Below are positions 36,769 to 45,860 of a DNA stretch of 64,000 nt, in pieces. The position numbers were made by a program, and so were the translations under genes. The first letter of the stretch is position 1, and the number at the start of each line of letters is the position of its first letter. Source of the DNA: Cerasibacillus quisquiliarum (lineage in GTDB: Bacteria; Bacillota; Bacilli; Bacillales; Amphibacillaceae). The stretch is from NCBI RefSeq assembly GCF_014202495.1, contig NZ_JACHHA010000005.1, positions 62,001 to 126,000 on the forward strand. Reading direction: 5' to 3'. The notes under the pieces are model-generated. The model did no database searches. It had not been told where the DNA came from and saw only the letters and a list, made by a program, of their open reading frames with translations.

Positions 36769-36801
36769 AAAAACACACCATTAGATTTGGTGTGTTTTTT
36801 A
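36769..36801 (+). terminator. Bidirectional terminator
   Basis: AAAAACACACCA / TGGTGTGTTTTTT with a 7-base loop, between converging transcripts. Confidence 0.85.
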
Positions 36802-36813
36802 CATTTAACATAT

Positions 36814-37206
36814 TTATGAAAACAGCATAATTACACTTCCATACAATTGTCTTATAAAAATAACGATTACTAAACTCACTGTCTGACAGATCCAAAACAT
36901 TGCTTTCTTGTCTTTTTCTCGTTCAAAGTTAAAGGCTTGAACTGTTAGTCTGTTTGGATAAATGAACAACAAGGATAGTAATATTACAAATAATAAGTTG
37001 GCCAGCATTAATAATAGAAACTGATTAATACCTAATGGCTCCAACAAATGAAACACATAATATGGTATTGTATTAGGCAATAAAAAATAATTCCAGGTAA
37101 ATACAAACAATAAAAGCAAGTAAAAAAAGAAATTTTCCACTATATGTACTCTAAATAACATACGAAAAAACATCATGCCTTCTCTGCCCACCTCCCTTCT
37201 CTTCAT
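36814..37206 (-). CDS. Membrane protein coupled to a 39-residue peptide
   Basis: A 130-residue hydrophobic protein with three membrane segments (about 24-44, 58-83 and 106-128). Its ATG overlaps the stop codon of the upstream 39-residue peptide gene (ATGA), which supports this start by coupling although no Shine-Dalgarno precedes it. An alternative start is the ATG pair ten codons in. No family was recognised. It lies in the conjugative-element debris. Confidence 0.55.
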   Translation of the reverse strand: MKRREVGREGMMFFRMLFRVHIVENFFFYLLLLFVFTWNYFLLPNTIPYYVFHLLEPLGINQFLLLMLANLLFVILLSLLFIYPNRLTVQAFNFEREKDKKAMFWICQTVSLVIVIFIRQLYGSVIMLFS

Positions 37207-37322
37207 CTAAAAAATCGTTGAATATATTTCTCCAGATTAATAAATAAAAATTTTAGTAACTCTGTAATCCCTTTGATTATAGTCTGTAGCAAGAATATTA
37301 CCCACTGTTTTAATGCATACAT
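37203..37322 (-). CDS. 39-residue amphipathic membrane peptide
   Basis: ATG after the strong Shine-Dalgarno AAGGAGC (7-base spacing) opens a 39-residue peptide, starting MYALKQWVIFLLQTIIKG and ending KYIQRFFR. It is one long hydrophobic-amphipathic helix with a basic tail. The TGA stop overlaps the ATG of the next gene by 4 bases. The form resembles small membrane toxins or conjugation-associated peptides; the function is unknown. Too short for standard gene callers. Confidence 0.55.
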   Translation of the reverse strand: MYALKQWVIFLLQTIIKGITELLKFLFINLEKYIQRFFR

Positions 37323-37404
37323 AAAAACTGCTCCTTGGTTACAACCTCATTGATTTAAAATTTATTTTTAACGTTAAAGGTAGACAATTTATACCAACCA
37401 ATCT

Positions 37405-38120
37405 TTATCTCTTATTCATAGGACGCTTAATTCTCTCGGGAAAAGCTAAATTTAATTCATTTTTATCCTCATTCCAAACAATATAAGCAGAATAGTGTTT
37501 ATTCTTTGGTTTAGAAAAAAACTCGAGTAATGGTGTTGTTCGCTTTTCTAGAATACTATGTGCATGTTCTAATTCGATATTTCTACCAAACTGAGTTTTC
37601 CATATCTTAAAATCACACTTTGTTTCATCTTTACATGCATATAGCTTGCCTTTATCGATAACTGGTCTGTCACATAGTAAACAAACCCCTATTGGTTCAG
37701 TTGAAGTAATTTCGTGTACTTTTTCTTTAATTAAGCTGGATAAATCGATAGAAGAAAAATCCCATTCACTATGTACCTTCATTACTTCATTAATCGTATG
37801 AACAACTCTCTTTCGAATCCCTTGAATGAATCGATGATAGGTTGCATGATCCTTTATCTCTTCATTGAGGTGTTTCTGCATATTTCCAGTAGATACAGGA
37901 GAAGTAAACAAGTTAATATTCTCCATGGAAACAGAACCTTTTCTGGATTTACAAAACGCGTATCATTTGAAATGTCTTTAAGTGGAGCGGGTAATAGGGC
38001 CTGATATTCCTCTAATGAAGCAAGGTTACTCAAAACAGTAGGGAATGTCTCTGCTTCTCCCTTTCCTACATATTCGATATTTGTTCTTGGATAACTAACA
38101 TAACCAGCAAGGTACTTCTT
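37405..38120 (-). pseudogene. Topoisomerase III (TopB) remnant of a conjugative element
   Basis: Two out-of-frame pieces of one topB. The upstream piece (about 37930-38120) has the active-site region YLAGYVSYPRTN followed by RFVNPEKV. The downstream piece (37405-37926, 173 codons) has the C-terminal zinc domain CLLCDRPVIDKGKLYAC...CDFKIWK and the HSILEKRTTPLLEFFSK tail. The whole N-terminal toprim half and the region between RFVNPEKV and the zinc domain are deleted. TopB of this type is typical of integrative conjugative elements and plasmids. The distal piece could still be translated. Confidence 0.75.
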
Positions 38121-38715
38121 TTAACCCCTCCACCAAGTCGAATGTATAAGAGAACAGGTTTTACCACGATTGATAAAACGATAGATATACCAGAAAATAG
38201 GAATAAACGGTTACTCCATCTACTATAAGCAGGATGACTGATCAACTTATTAAATATACGGAACAGCAAGCCGATTAATATCATACCCAATGCAACAAAT
38301 AGAATGGCAGAGGATAAGAATGAAATAATGCTGTTCAAGTAACCATCTACATTAATGATATCATTTTCCCCTAATATAAATATACCAACTATTCTAAAAA
38401 AAAAATTAGCGGAATAGTTATCAAACCCCACGTTGCACTCTTTAATGTCGTACCCACCTTAGTAATTAAAGCGTAAGCCAGTCGAATAAGAAAATAAATA
38501 AACAATGCAGTAAAGATAGCAGGTATTATGTTTGCCCAAATATAAGTGTTTTCGTCGATAGTCATTGCAAGATTATTTGCAGCATCCCCTAAACTTTCTT
38601 CGCCTTGAAACATTGTCTTTCCCATTTCAATCCGGTCCAAATCAACCATAGCCATAGATGAAAAAGGAGAGATAAAACTGAAAACAATTAATAGAAGCAT
38701 TATTTTTTTTCGCAT
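38121..38715 (-). pseudogene. Signal-peptide polytopic protein gene, T10 frameshift
   Basis: Two overlapping frames are separated only at a run of ten T (plus-strand A10, 38396-38405). The first starts at the ATG after GAGGAG and encodes a signal peptide, an acidic outer segment and a membrane helix. Adding one T continues into three or four more helices (IVGIFILGENDI... to LLYIRLGGGVKR). The repaired protein is about 200 residues and ends where topB debris begins. Topology suits a conjugation-channel component (VirB6/TrbL-like); that assignment is an inference. The run could be a sequencing slip. Confidence 0.5.
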
Positions 38716-38800
38716 AATACGTCTCCTCAATGCTCTTTAGTTGCAAGGGCAAAGTACTGATCAACTAATTCCATTTTATACTTAACGTTTATCTTCCCAT

Positions 38801-39559
38801 TCACATTTTTTGATTTCTTTTTGACGTTTGTCGAACATCTTCTACTTCCCATAACTTTTCAAGAAACGGATGCCCTTTTATTAATTTCTTACATAATTCC
38901 TCATGTGCTTTACTCCAACCTAGCTGAACACCTTGATACAATTGGTTCCAAACTTCAGTTTCGTCCATATAACGTATTTCTGAGTACTGCTTTGGGTCCC
39001 ATTCAGTTAACCAATAACGTAATTCATCTAAATGAGCTGATGTACGTAGCTGATCTAAAGCCATCATTAATAATTGTTTAAGTTGTCTTTCTCTTCTTGT
39101 TAATCCGATAATAAGTTTTGGCGACATGGACAACAGATGATACTCCTTTTTATGCTGCTCAAAATGAAAACGCCTTTTCTTTAAATCCTTTATGATATCG
39201 TAAATATGTCGCTCTTGTCTTGGAATTAATCGACTCTTTCGAATAGGTATTTGATAACCAATCGTATCAAAAGCAATGATATCATTTCCATCTGTTATAA
39301 CACATGCATAATCAATAACTTTCCTTTCCATACCACGTCTCATATAAGCTTGACGATAGATCTTATCTAAAAGAGCTTTTGGGATATCTTGCATATCATT
39401 TTCAATATATTGATAGAGAGATTCTTCTATGTATAAGAGTGGTATTTGATCTAATAATTCTATTTTGTCTTGCCGCCTCCACTCATGAAAATAAGGTACA
39501 TTATAACCATTCTTCTCCCCTTCAAACCAATTTACCCATACATCATGTAATAATTGCAT
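38801..39559 (-). CDS. yjbA: Conserved protein YjbA (UPF0736)
   Basis: A 252-residue protein strongly matching B. subtilis YjbA. Examples are LHDVWVNWFEGEKNGYNV at the N-terminus, TIGYQIPIRKSRLIPRQE near 100-117, LTRRERQLKQLLMMALDQL near 155-173, and KLIKGHPFLEKLWE at the end. Cytosolic, function unknown. It marks the far side of the island, since in B. subtilis yjbA adjoins trpS. SD GTGAGGG precedes the ATG. Confidence 0.92.
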   Translation of the reverse strand: MQLLHDVWVNWFEGEKNGYNVPYFHEWRRQDKIELLDQIPLLYIEESLYQYIENDMQDIPKALLDKIYRQAYMRRGMERKVIDYACVITDGNDIIAFDTIGYQIPIRKSRLIPRQERHIYDIIKDLKKRRFHFEQHKKEYHLLSMSPKLIIGLTRRERQLKQLLMMALDQLRTSAHLDELRYWLTEWDPKQYSEIRYMDETEVWNQLYQGVQLGWSKAHEELCKKLIKGHPFLEKLWEVEDVRQTSKRNQKM

Positions 39560-39650
39560 ATCACTACCCTCACTTTTTAATACTTAAGTCTGTTCATCTT
39601 TGGTAAAGCCTGCCTGTCCTACCATTAAGTATGACCCAACAGTAAAGATT

Positions 39651-39887
39651 TTATTCGATGTCATGAGGAATACTTTTAAGTGATATTGCCATGATAAAAA
39701 TGCCCAAAGGTAAGAAATAACATTCTATTCGTCGACTTATAAACTCAAGATATTCGATCCAAGATACCCCTGCAGGTAGGAAATTAAAGTAAGCTATAAT
39801 AGATACCCCACCAATAATAGCTAGTCCAAAACCGATTAAAAAAGAGAAGATACGTCCGACCACTATAAATCCCCCATACTTGTCCAC
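39651..39887 (-). CDS. 78-residue two-helix membrane protein
   Basis: A small membrane protein with two hydrophobic helices (about 9-31 and 56-70) separated by FLPAGVSWIEYLEFISRRIEC. It lies between yjbA and fabF in opposite order to nothing obvious in B. subtilis. No family name was recalled, but the composition and isolated position look like a real gene. Confidence 0.6.
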   Translation of the reverse strand: MDKYGGFIVVGRIFSFLIGFGLAIIGGVSIIAYFNFLPAGVSWIEYLEFISRRIECYFLPLGIFIMAISLKSIPHDIE

Positions 39888-39924
39888 TTTATGTTATCTT
39901 ATGCTTTTGTTCCTCTCTTATTCT

Positions 39925-39962
39925 GAAATAAAAAAGGTCGACCGAAAACAGTCAACCTTTAA
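39925..39962 (-). terminator. Terminator of fabH-fabF
   Basis: On the minus strand AAAGGTTGACT / GGTCGACCTTT form a stem followed by TTTATTTC. Confidence 0.75.
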
Positions 39963-39968
39963 CAAAAA

Positions 39969-41207
39969 TTATTCATATTTTTTAAAAACAAGTGATACAT
40001 TATGCCCACCAAAGCCAAGTGAATTACTCATAACAACGTTTACATTCTGTTTTATCGCCTCATTAGGAACATAATCTAGATCACATTCCGGATCAGGTGT
40101 TTCATAGTTTATTGTTGGTGGTATCATTTGCTCTTGCAATGCTTTAACAGAAATGACTGCCTCTATTCCACCCGCTGCTCCAAGCAAGTGACCAGTCATG
40201 GATTTTGTTGATGAAATCTTAAGTCTGTATGCATGATCACCGAAAACTGTTTTAATCGCTTCTGTTTCATACTTATCATTTAAATCAGTGCTTGTTCCAT
40301 GTGCATTGATATAATCAACATCTTCCGGTTTTAACCCCGCAACTTCTAAAGCTTGTTTCATAGCTCGAACTGCACCTTCACCATTTTCAGCAGGAGCAGT
40401 AATATGGTATGCGTCACCTGTAGAACCATATCCAATGATTTCCGCATAAATTGGTGCTTGTCGCTTTAATGCCGATTCTAATGTTTCTAATACTAAAATT
40501 CCAGCCCCTTCTCCCATAACAAATCCATCACGATTTTTATCAAATGGACGACTAGCACGCTTAGGGTCGTCACTAAAGGACAACGCACGCATTGATGAAA
40601 ATCCAGCAAAAGCCATATTCGTAATTGGTGATTCTGTTCCACCAGTAATCATATAATCAACATCACCACGTTGAATCGCTCGGAAAGCATCTCCTATTGA
40701 ATTCGCTCCCGAAGCACAGGCTGTTACGGTACACGAATTAATGCCTTTTGCACCGAGTTGAATAGATACTTGTCCAGCAGCCATATCTGGAATCATCATA
40801 GGAACGAAAAACGGACTGACACGCCGATAACCTTTTTCTTTAAATTTCATAAATTGCTCTTCATATGTTTGCATGCCACCGATTCCTGAACCAATCCATA
40901 CACCAACTCGTGTTGCATTTGTTTTATCAATCGTAAGCTTTGCATCTTCTACAGCCATTTTGCTTGCTGCAACAGCATATTGAGTAAAAGCATCCATCCG
41001 TCTTGCTTCTCTTTTATCAATAAAGTCTTTTGGCTCAAATTCTTTAACCTCTGCTGCCACTTTAGCGGGAAAGTCATCTTTGTTAACCCGAGTAACAAAA
41101 TCAATTCCTGATTTTCCTTGAATTAAATTTTCCCACATTGTCTGTACATCATTTCCAACTGGTGTTACCGCCCCTAATCCTGTTACAACGACTCTTCTAT
41201 CTTTCAT
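39969..41207 (-). CDS. fabF: Beta-ketoacyl-ACP synthase II
   Basis: A 412-residue KAS II that elongates acyl-ACP with malonyl-ACP in fatty acid synthesis. Catalytic Cys in [14 protein letters not shown] (about 162), His in HGTSTDLND (about 302), and His in [11 protein letters not shown] (about 339) are all present. The start is moved to the ATG 6 bases after GGAGG; the upstream ATG overlaps the Shine-Dalgarno. It is cotranscribed with fabH from a FapR-controlled promoter, as in B. subtilis. Confidence 0.97.
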   Translation of the reverse strand: MKDRRVVVTGLGAVTPVGNDVQTMWENLIQGKSGIDFVTRVNKDDFPAKVAAEVKEFEPKDFIDKREARRMDAFTQYAVAASKMAVEDAKLTIDKTNATRVGVWIGSGIGGMQTYEEQFMKFKEKGYRRVSPFFVPMMIPDMAAGQVSIQLGAKGINSCTVTACASGANSIGDAFRAIQRGDVDYMITGGTESPITNMAFAGFSSMRALSFSDDPKRASRPFDKNRDGFVMGEGAGILVLETLESALKRQAPIYAEIIGYGSTGDAYHITAPAENGEGAVRAMKQALEVAGLKPEDVDYINAHGTSTDLNDKYETEAIKTVFGDHAYRLKISSTKSMTGHLLGAAGGIEAVISVKALQEQMIPPTINYETPDPECDLDYVPNEAIKQNVNVVMSNSLGFGGHNVSLVFKKYE

Positions 41208-41246
41208 GTTCATCCTCCTATAATCAATAACTATATGAATAATAGG

Positions 41247-42185
41247 TTATTTACCCCAACGTAATGCAACTGCTCCCCATGTAAGACCACCACCGAAACC
41301 AACGAGAACGATAAGATCATCTTCTCTAATTTTACCTGAATGAACACTTTCAGATAAAGCGATCGGTATGGAAGCTGAAGAATTATTTCCATATTTGTGA
41401 ATGACTTTAGCCATTTTTTCTTCCGGAATTCCTAAACGTTCTCGTGCTGCATTCATAATACGTATATTAGCTTGATGAGGAATTAAATAATCAACATCTT
41501 CTTTTTTTAAATCAATTTGCTCGATCACGTTAACTGATGATTGTGGCATTTGACGAACGGCAAATTTAAATACTTCTCTCCCATTCATAGAAATATAACG
41601 GTTATCATTTTGGTATAAATGTTTCGTACCTGAACCGTCAGCACCTAATTCAAAAGATAATATCCCTTTACCATCGGATACTTTCCCCAAAACGACTGCA
41701 CCTGCGCCATCACCAAATAAAACGCATGTATTTCGATCTGTCCAATCTGTTATTTTCGATAGTTTTTCAACGCCTATAACGAGTATATGTTGATAGGCAC
41801 CCGTCTCAATAAACTGTTTGCCAGTAATCATAGCATACATAAACCCTGCACAAGCAGCACTTAAATCCATTGCAGCAGCCTTTTTTGCACCGAGACGTTC
41901 TTGAAGCATACATGCAACTGAAGGAAATGGTGTATCTGGTGTGACAGTTGCAACTAAAATCAAATCAATATCACTAGCCTTAATCTGTGCATCTTCTAAT
42001 GCTTTTTCCGCTGCTAAAAAAGCCATATCTGATGTATCCATATCATCTTCAGCAATTCTTCTTTCTTCAATTCCGGTTCGTGTACGGATCCATTCGTCGG
42101 TTGTATCGACTATTTGTTCTAGCTGTTTGTTCGTTAACACTTTATCTGGAACAAAATGGCCTACACCTAATACGCCTACACCCAT
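41247..42185 (-). CDS. fabH: Beta-ketoacyl-ACP synthase III
   Basis: A 312-residue KAS III that starts fatty acid synthesis by condensing acyl-CoA with malonyl-ACP; Bacillus forms prefer branched primers. The catalytic triad is visible: Cys112 in [13 protein letters not shown], His in [10 protein letters not shown] (about 238), Asn in GNNSSASIP (about 268). First gene of the fabH-fabF operon behind a FapR box. SD AAGGAG precedes the ATG. Confidence 0.97.
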   Translation of the reverse strand: MGVGVLGVGHFVPDKVLTNKQLEQIVDTTDEWIRTRTGIEERRIAEDDMDTSDMAFLAAEKALEDAQIKASDIDLILVATVTPDTPFPSVACMLQERLGAKKAAAMDLSAACAGFMYAMITGKQFIETGAYQHILVIGVEKLSKITDWTDRNTCVLFGDGAGAVVLGKVSDGKGILSFELGADGSGTKHLYQNDNRYISMNGREVFKFAVRQMPQSSVNVIEQIDLKKEDVDYLIPHQANIRIMNAARERLGIPEEKMAKVIHKYGNNSSASIPIALSESVHSGKIREDDLIVLVGFGGGLTWGAVALRWGK

Positions 42186-42222
42186 TTAGACATCTCCTTA
42201 TTAGTATAAATTAATATCTATC

Positions 42223-42268
42223 ATTATGACTTGGTACTAATTTTAAGCGATAGAAGGTAATTATTCAA
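42223..42268 (-). promoter_or_regulatory. FapR operator and promoter of fabH-fabF
   Basis: On the minus strand TTGAAT (42263-42268), 17-base spacer, TAAAAT (42240-42245), followed by ATTAGTACC-n-GTCATAAT (42223-42241). This is a close match to the FapR box, an imperfect inverted repeat. It overlaps the end of the -10 and the start point, so FapR bound without malonyl-CoA would block initiation. Confidence 0.8.
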
Positions 42269-42302
42269 GAATTAACTACCCATCTATTTTAAAAAACTCT
42301 GT

Positions 42303-43259
42303 TTAATACGGAAGTAAACCCGATTCATGATAGTCCTCTAAAATGCGGTTAATTTTATTCTTAACATATGCAGGTACGAATGGACTATATTCACTTAAAG
42401 ACACAATATCTTGTTCATGTTTAAATGTATAAACAGTACCTTTTAAATTATCTTTTGCCTTTTGTTCAGCTGCATAAAGATAAAGACGGTCGATATTTAA
42501 TAATGTACTCGATAATACATATTCTTGTCCGATGTCTGACTGATCCATCATATAACCAATTGTATACAGCCCGTCTTCACTTGCCTCTTTGATTAATTGA
42601 GTGCTAAACACATCATTTGCTGGATAAATGACATCTACATGATCTTCAATAAGAGAATAGTAATGTTCACGTATTTTGTCCTTATTAGTCATTTCTTGAA
42701 TAAACTCAACACGAACATTACATCCTGGATTCGCATGCTTAACCCCTTCATAAAATCCTTCAATTTCTGGTTGCCACTCATATGCTGCAAATATTGCTAC
42801 CTCATTCGTTTCTGTCATTTCACCAGCTATTAGTCCTGCAAAGAAACCAAGAGCATGAACATTAACATTCAAGCTTGTTACATTATCGCTCGTATAACCA
42901 CCGTTAAAATAAACAAAATGAATATCAGGATAATAATTCGCTATATCAACAAAGTATTTCCCATATTGGCTACTATGCCCAAATAATAAGTTGACCCCTT
43001 TTTTCGCAAAATCATCCACTGCTTGTAAAACATCTTCTTCTGTTTCAATATTTTCTTCATAGTATATTTCTACATCTGTATACTTATCTTTAATATGTTG
43101 AATGCCTTTATATCCAAGAGCATTCCAACCATATTCGGTCATCTCTCCTTCAGTAATTAATCCTACTTTATATAGTTCTCCACGTTCTGAACTACTACAG
43201 CTAGACAATAAGATTAAAATTAAGATTATAACGAAGAGTATACTTAATGACTTTTTCAC
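42303..43259 (-). CDS. med: BMP-family lipoprotein, Med-like competence regulator
   Basis: A 318-residue lipoprotein (lipobox LSSC, Cys about 21) with a periplasmic-binding BMP domain: KVGLITEGEMTEYGWNALGYKGI near 31, NLLFGHSSQYGKYF near 90, and VNVHALGFFAGLIAGEMT near 130. Length and neighbourhood (upstream of fabH-fabF) match B. subtilis Med, which raises comK expression. The GTG at 43259 is preferred because AAGGAG lies 8 bases upstream. The small comZ gene that follows med in B. subtilis is not seen in the 117 bases before fabH. Confidence 0.85.
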   Translation of the reverse strand: MKKSLSILFVIILILILLSSCSSSERGELYKVGLITEGEMTEYGWNALGYKGIQHIKDKYTDVEIYYEENIETEEDVLQAVDDFAKKGVNLLFGHSSQYGKYFVDIANYYPDIHFVYFNGGYTSDNVTSLNVNVHALGFFAGLIAGEMTETNEVAIFAAYEWQPEIEGFYEGVKHANPGCNVRVEFIQEMTNKDKIREHYYSLIEDHVDVIYPANDVFSTQLIKEASEDGLYTIGYMMDQSDIGQEYVLSSTLLNIDRLYLYAAEQKAKDNLKGTVYTFKHEQDIVSLSEYSPFVPAYVKNKINRILEDYHESGLLPY

Positions 43260-43294
43260 CTTTTGCACTCCTTTATTTGTCGAGCTGCTCCACT

Positions 43295-43879
43295 TTACAA
43301 TATATAGTAAAAGCGGTCAAAGCGCTGGAAATGTTTTTTTAATCGATCTACAAATAATGTCTTAGGTCTATTGTCACGAATAAACAAGTAATTTTCAAGG
43401 TTTTTAGTTCTATTATTTGCCATTTTTTGCGACATGACATTTATTTTCGAAGGTAAATCACTTTTATTCAATAAAGATATAAACAGTGGTAGGAAATCAT
43501 TAATATCAATGGCTCTTTTTTTAAACAAATCTGAGTTATAACGTATATAACGACTTTCGATGTAAACACCTGAATCATCAAGTGGCATCCACTCACCAAC
43601 TAAAAAATGAACAAATATTTGTGTCGTTTTCGTGCTCTGTTTTATTTCAATAAGATGTGTTAATGGATGTGACGTTTTTGTTACGATAACTTTTGTCTGA
43701 TTCCATCCATTATCAACCGATTCGACACGAATAAATGAAGCGTTTCGTCCTAAAAAGTCAGAAAGGAATTGTTCTTTCTCCCCATACTTCTTACTAAATC
43801 CCTTTACTTTAAAACCTTCTTCTATTAGTCGATTAACAAGATGAAAGCCAATCCAATGAAAACAGTTTAATACTAAAAT
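43295..43879 (-). CDS. YjaV-like protein with an unclear start
   Basis: The frame runs 195 codons, from just after a TAA at 43883 to the stop at 43295. It begins ILVLNCFHWIGFHLVNRLIEEGFKVKGFSKKYG, which resembles the N-terminus of a Rossmann-type NAD(P)-binding fold whose glycine motif has been replaced by NCFHWIG. Only an ATG at codon 98 lies in frame, so the true start is missing; a one-base shift near the TTTT at 43874 would reach an upstream TTG. Position before med fits B. subtilis YjaV. Possibly a 5'-damaged gene. Confidence 0.55.
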   Translation of the reverse strand: MLVLNCFHWIGFHLVNRLIEEGFKVKGFSKKYGEKEQFLSDFLGRNASFIRVESVDNGWNQTKVIVTKTSHPLTHLIEIKQSTKTTQIFVHFLVGEWMPLDDSGVYIESRYIRYNSDLFKKRAIDINDFLPLFISLLNKSDLPSKINVMSQKMANNRTKNLENYLFIRDNRPKTLFVDRLKKHFQRFDRFYYIL

Positions 43880-44035
43880 TGGTTACACAACCTTTCTATA
43901 ACACTATATTATCTTGTTTTAAACAAATGCTTTCATTTTATGATTTGTTTTGTTAAAATGTATAAAGAAAACAAGTTCATATCCAATGAGTGTCATTCAT
44001 TTGGATGTTAGCTATTACGTGAACGAGGTGTTAAC

Positions 44036-44215
44036 ATGCGTTTTATAATGACAATTATATGGGCTCTATTAATCGGTGGCGTCTTATCTTATGTGCTAAC
44101 AAGTATGGCCGGTGAACCGTTTAATTTAAATCAGTCCATCATACTTTCGTCCATTATTGCTGTTCTTATCTTTATTTTGAGTGGTGTACTTAAAGACTCC
44201 AGTCAAGAGCAATAA
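44036..44215 (+). CDS. yjzD: YjzD-like small membrane protein (DUF2929)
   Basis: A 59-residue protein with two membrane helices (residues 3-24 and 33-52) separated by SMAGEPFNLNQS. It is close in size and layout to B. subtilis YjzD, whose gene is also near med. SD GAGGTG lies 5 bases before the ATG. Function unknown. Confidence 0.75.
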   Translation: MRFIMTIIWALLIGGVLSYVLTSMAGEPFNLNQSIILSSIIAVLIFILSGVLKDSSQEQ

Positions 44216-44235
44216 GAATGCACATGTATCTTGCA

Positions 44236-44272
44236 TGGGAAACCCTTGCCTAGGCAAGGGTTTCCTTTATGT
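44236..44272 (+). terminator. Terminator after yjzD
   Basis: GGAAACCCTTGCC-TA-GGCAAGGGTTTCC, a perfect 13-bp palindrome with only two central bases, then TTTATG. It lies between converging genes. Confidence 0.75.
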
Positions 44273-44277
44273 TATCG

Positions 44278-44601
44278 CTAATACCAAGGTAGTAAAGCAA
44301 GAGTTGTTAGAGCAGCAAGTGGAATAACTAGTCTTCTAAAACGTCTACCAGGATAGCCATAACCTGGGTAACCATAATATGGATGATCAAAACCTCCATA
44401 TGGACCGACATAAGGGGGTGAATAAATATTTCTTATTTGATCCCTTTCATATGGTTCAATAGGTACGGCGAAATATACATTTTCATCATCCAAACCTGTC
44501 ATGATGCCATCAAATGTCATACCGTCTTTTGTCTCTACTAAGACATATGCATGTAGATGCTGTTTACATAAATCATAGATTGACTGATTATTCTTATCCA
44601 T
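44278..44601 (-). CDS. Small protein with a PYGY-rich tail
   Basis: A 107-residue protein. The N-terminal half ([36 protein letters not shown]) looks like a small Sm/SH3-type beta barrel. The second half is a Pro/Gly/Tyr-rich stretch ([22 protein letters not shown]) ending in a hydrophobic tail. Similar PGY-rich proteins of Bacillales are spore- or surface-associated (inference). The start at 44601 follows GAGGAGGA directly; the frame extends 6 codons upstream through that Shine-Dalgarno. Confidence 0.7.
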   Translation of the reverse strand: MDKNNQSIYDLCKQHLHAYVLVETKDGMTFDGIMTGLDDENVYFAVPIEPYERDQIRNIYSPPYVGPYGGFDHPYYGYPGYGYPGRRFRRLVIPLAALTTLALLPWY

Positions 44602-44686
44602 TTTCCTCCTCCTCAACATAGCCTATTCAATAGCCTATAAACGGGTGACAGGAGAAAATGAAAATTCTTTATTAGGGGGAATTATT

Positions 44687-45499
44687 ATGGAAATAACTGA
44701 ATCCATTATAACAATTGTTAAGTACTTGATACTCGGACTTATTCAAGGATTTACAGAGCCTATTCCTGTATCCTCTAGTGGTCATCTTGTTATCTTTAGG
44801 GATTTATTTGGTGTTTATGTCGAGGGTCTATCTTTTGAAATACTGGTTAATTTCGGTTCATTAATTGCTGTATTAATGGTTTACTGGAAAGATATTATGC
44901 GCCTAATTAAAAATGGCTTGCGTTTTATTTTTACACGTGAACGAGATGCCAAAGAAGACTTCTTATTTATCATGTACTTAGTCATTGCCACATTACCAGC
45001 CGGTATTATAGGTGTCTTATTTAAAGACAAAATCGGTGATATAAGTAAAGCATCGACGGTCGGTATCACACTAATTGTCACCGGAATAGCTTTATGGATC
45101 ATTCGTAATCTACGAGGAAGAAAAAATGACGGTGATTTATCATGGAAAGATGCGGTAATTGTAGGTTTCGCTCAAGCTATCGCACTTATTCCTGGTATTA
45201 GTCGTTCAGGGGCTACCATCGTTGCTGCCATGTTACTCGGAATGAAACAAGAGACAGCATTGCGTTTTTCATTTTTATTATATATTCCTGTTAGTCTCGG
45301 TGTAACCATTTTATCTATTGATGATGTAATTGGTGATCCAACCTTTGAATGGGCTCCGAATATCATCGCATTTATTGCATCACTCGTTGCTACATTCTTC
45401 GCATTAAAATGGTTTATGAACGTTATGGCTCGTGGTAATCTTAAATATTTTGCTTATTATTGTTTTGCCGTAGGTACGTTGGTCATATTCTTCATGTAA
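44687..45499 (+). CDS. uppP: Undecaprenyl-diphosphatase UppP/BacA
   Basis: A 270-residue polytopic enzyme (about eight membrane helices) that recycles undecaprenyl diphosphate for peptidoglycan synthesis and confers bacitracin tolerance. Signature motifs: [15 protein letters not shown] (about 19-33; the common form has EFLPVSS) and [15 protein letters not shown] (about 167-181). The start is placed at the ATG after GGGGGAA; the 14-codon extension lacks a Shine-Dalgarno. Confidence 0.93.
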   Translation: MEITESIITIVKYLILGLIQGFTEPIPVSSSGHLVIFRDLFGVYVEGLSFEILVNFGSLIAVLMVYWKDIMRLIKNGLRFIFTRERDAKEDFLFIMYLVIATLPAGIIGVLFKDKIGDISKASTVGITLIVTGIALWIIRNLRGRKNDGDLSWKDAVIVGFAQAIALIPGISRSGATIVAAMLLGMKQETALRFSFLLYIPVSLGVTILSIDDVIGDPTFEWAPNIIAFIASLVATFFALKWFMNVMARGNLKYFAYYCFAVGTLVIFFM

Positions 45500-45501
45500 G
45501 C

Positions 45502-45538
45502 AAAAACGTGTCTGTTATATGGACAGACACGTTTTTTA
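45502..45538 (+). terminator. Bidirectional terminator between uppP and moaD
   Basis: AAAACGTGTCTGT / ACAGACACGTTTT (13 bp) then T6A2. Confidence 0.9.
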
Positions 45539-45769
45539 ACCACCACTTACAGGTGGAATAAATGCTACTGTATCACCCGCATGAGCATATGCATTTTCTG
45601 GAACATATTCTTCATTAATAGCTATCATAATCGAATCTTCTGTATTGATTCCATATGAGGACAATATTTTTTGCTTCAATTCTTTAACCCTTATTTTTTC
45701 CGCCTGAATTGAAATTCTTTCCTTACCAACATCTTCTCGCAATTGAGCAAATAATAACACGTTAATCAT
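45536..45769 (-). CDS. moaD: Molybdopterin synthase sulfur carrier MoaD
   Basis: A 77-residue ubiquitin-fold sulfur carrier ending in the diagnostic Gly-Gly (PPVSGG). Its C-terminal glycine is thiocarboxylated and donates sulfur for molybdopterin. It is separated from other moa genes here: no moaE or moeB flanks it, so it works with a partner elsewhere, or in another sulfur-transfer route. SD GAAGGAGGG. Confidence 0.88.
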   Translation of the reverse strand: MINVLLFAQLREDVGKERISIQAEKIRVKELKQKILSSYGINTEDSIMIAINEEYVPENAYAHAGDTVAFIPPVSGG

Positions 45770-45811
45770 ATTGACCCTCCTTCACTTTTAAATTGAATGT
45801 TCATGCTATTC

Positions 45812-45852
45812 ATTAAAAAAGGAGGTTAATCCTTTTTTAAAAGAATTAACCT
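45812..45852 (-). terminator. Terminator of yitW
   Basis: AGGTTAAT (45823-45830) / ATTAACCT (45845-45852) with a 14-base loop. On the minus strand it ends CTCCTTTTTTAATG. Confidence 0.7.
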
Positions 45853-45860
45853 AATATTTT

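Noticed and set aside
42186-42302. comZ gene between med and fabH
   Set aside because: The interval holds only the fabH promoter and FapR box; no open frame of the right size exists.
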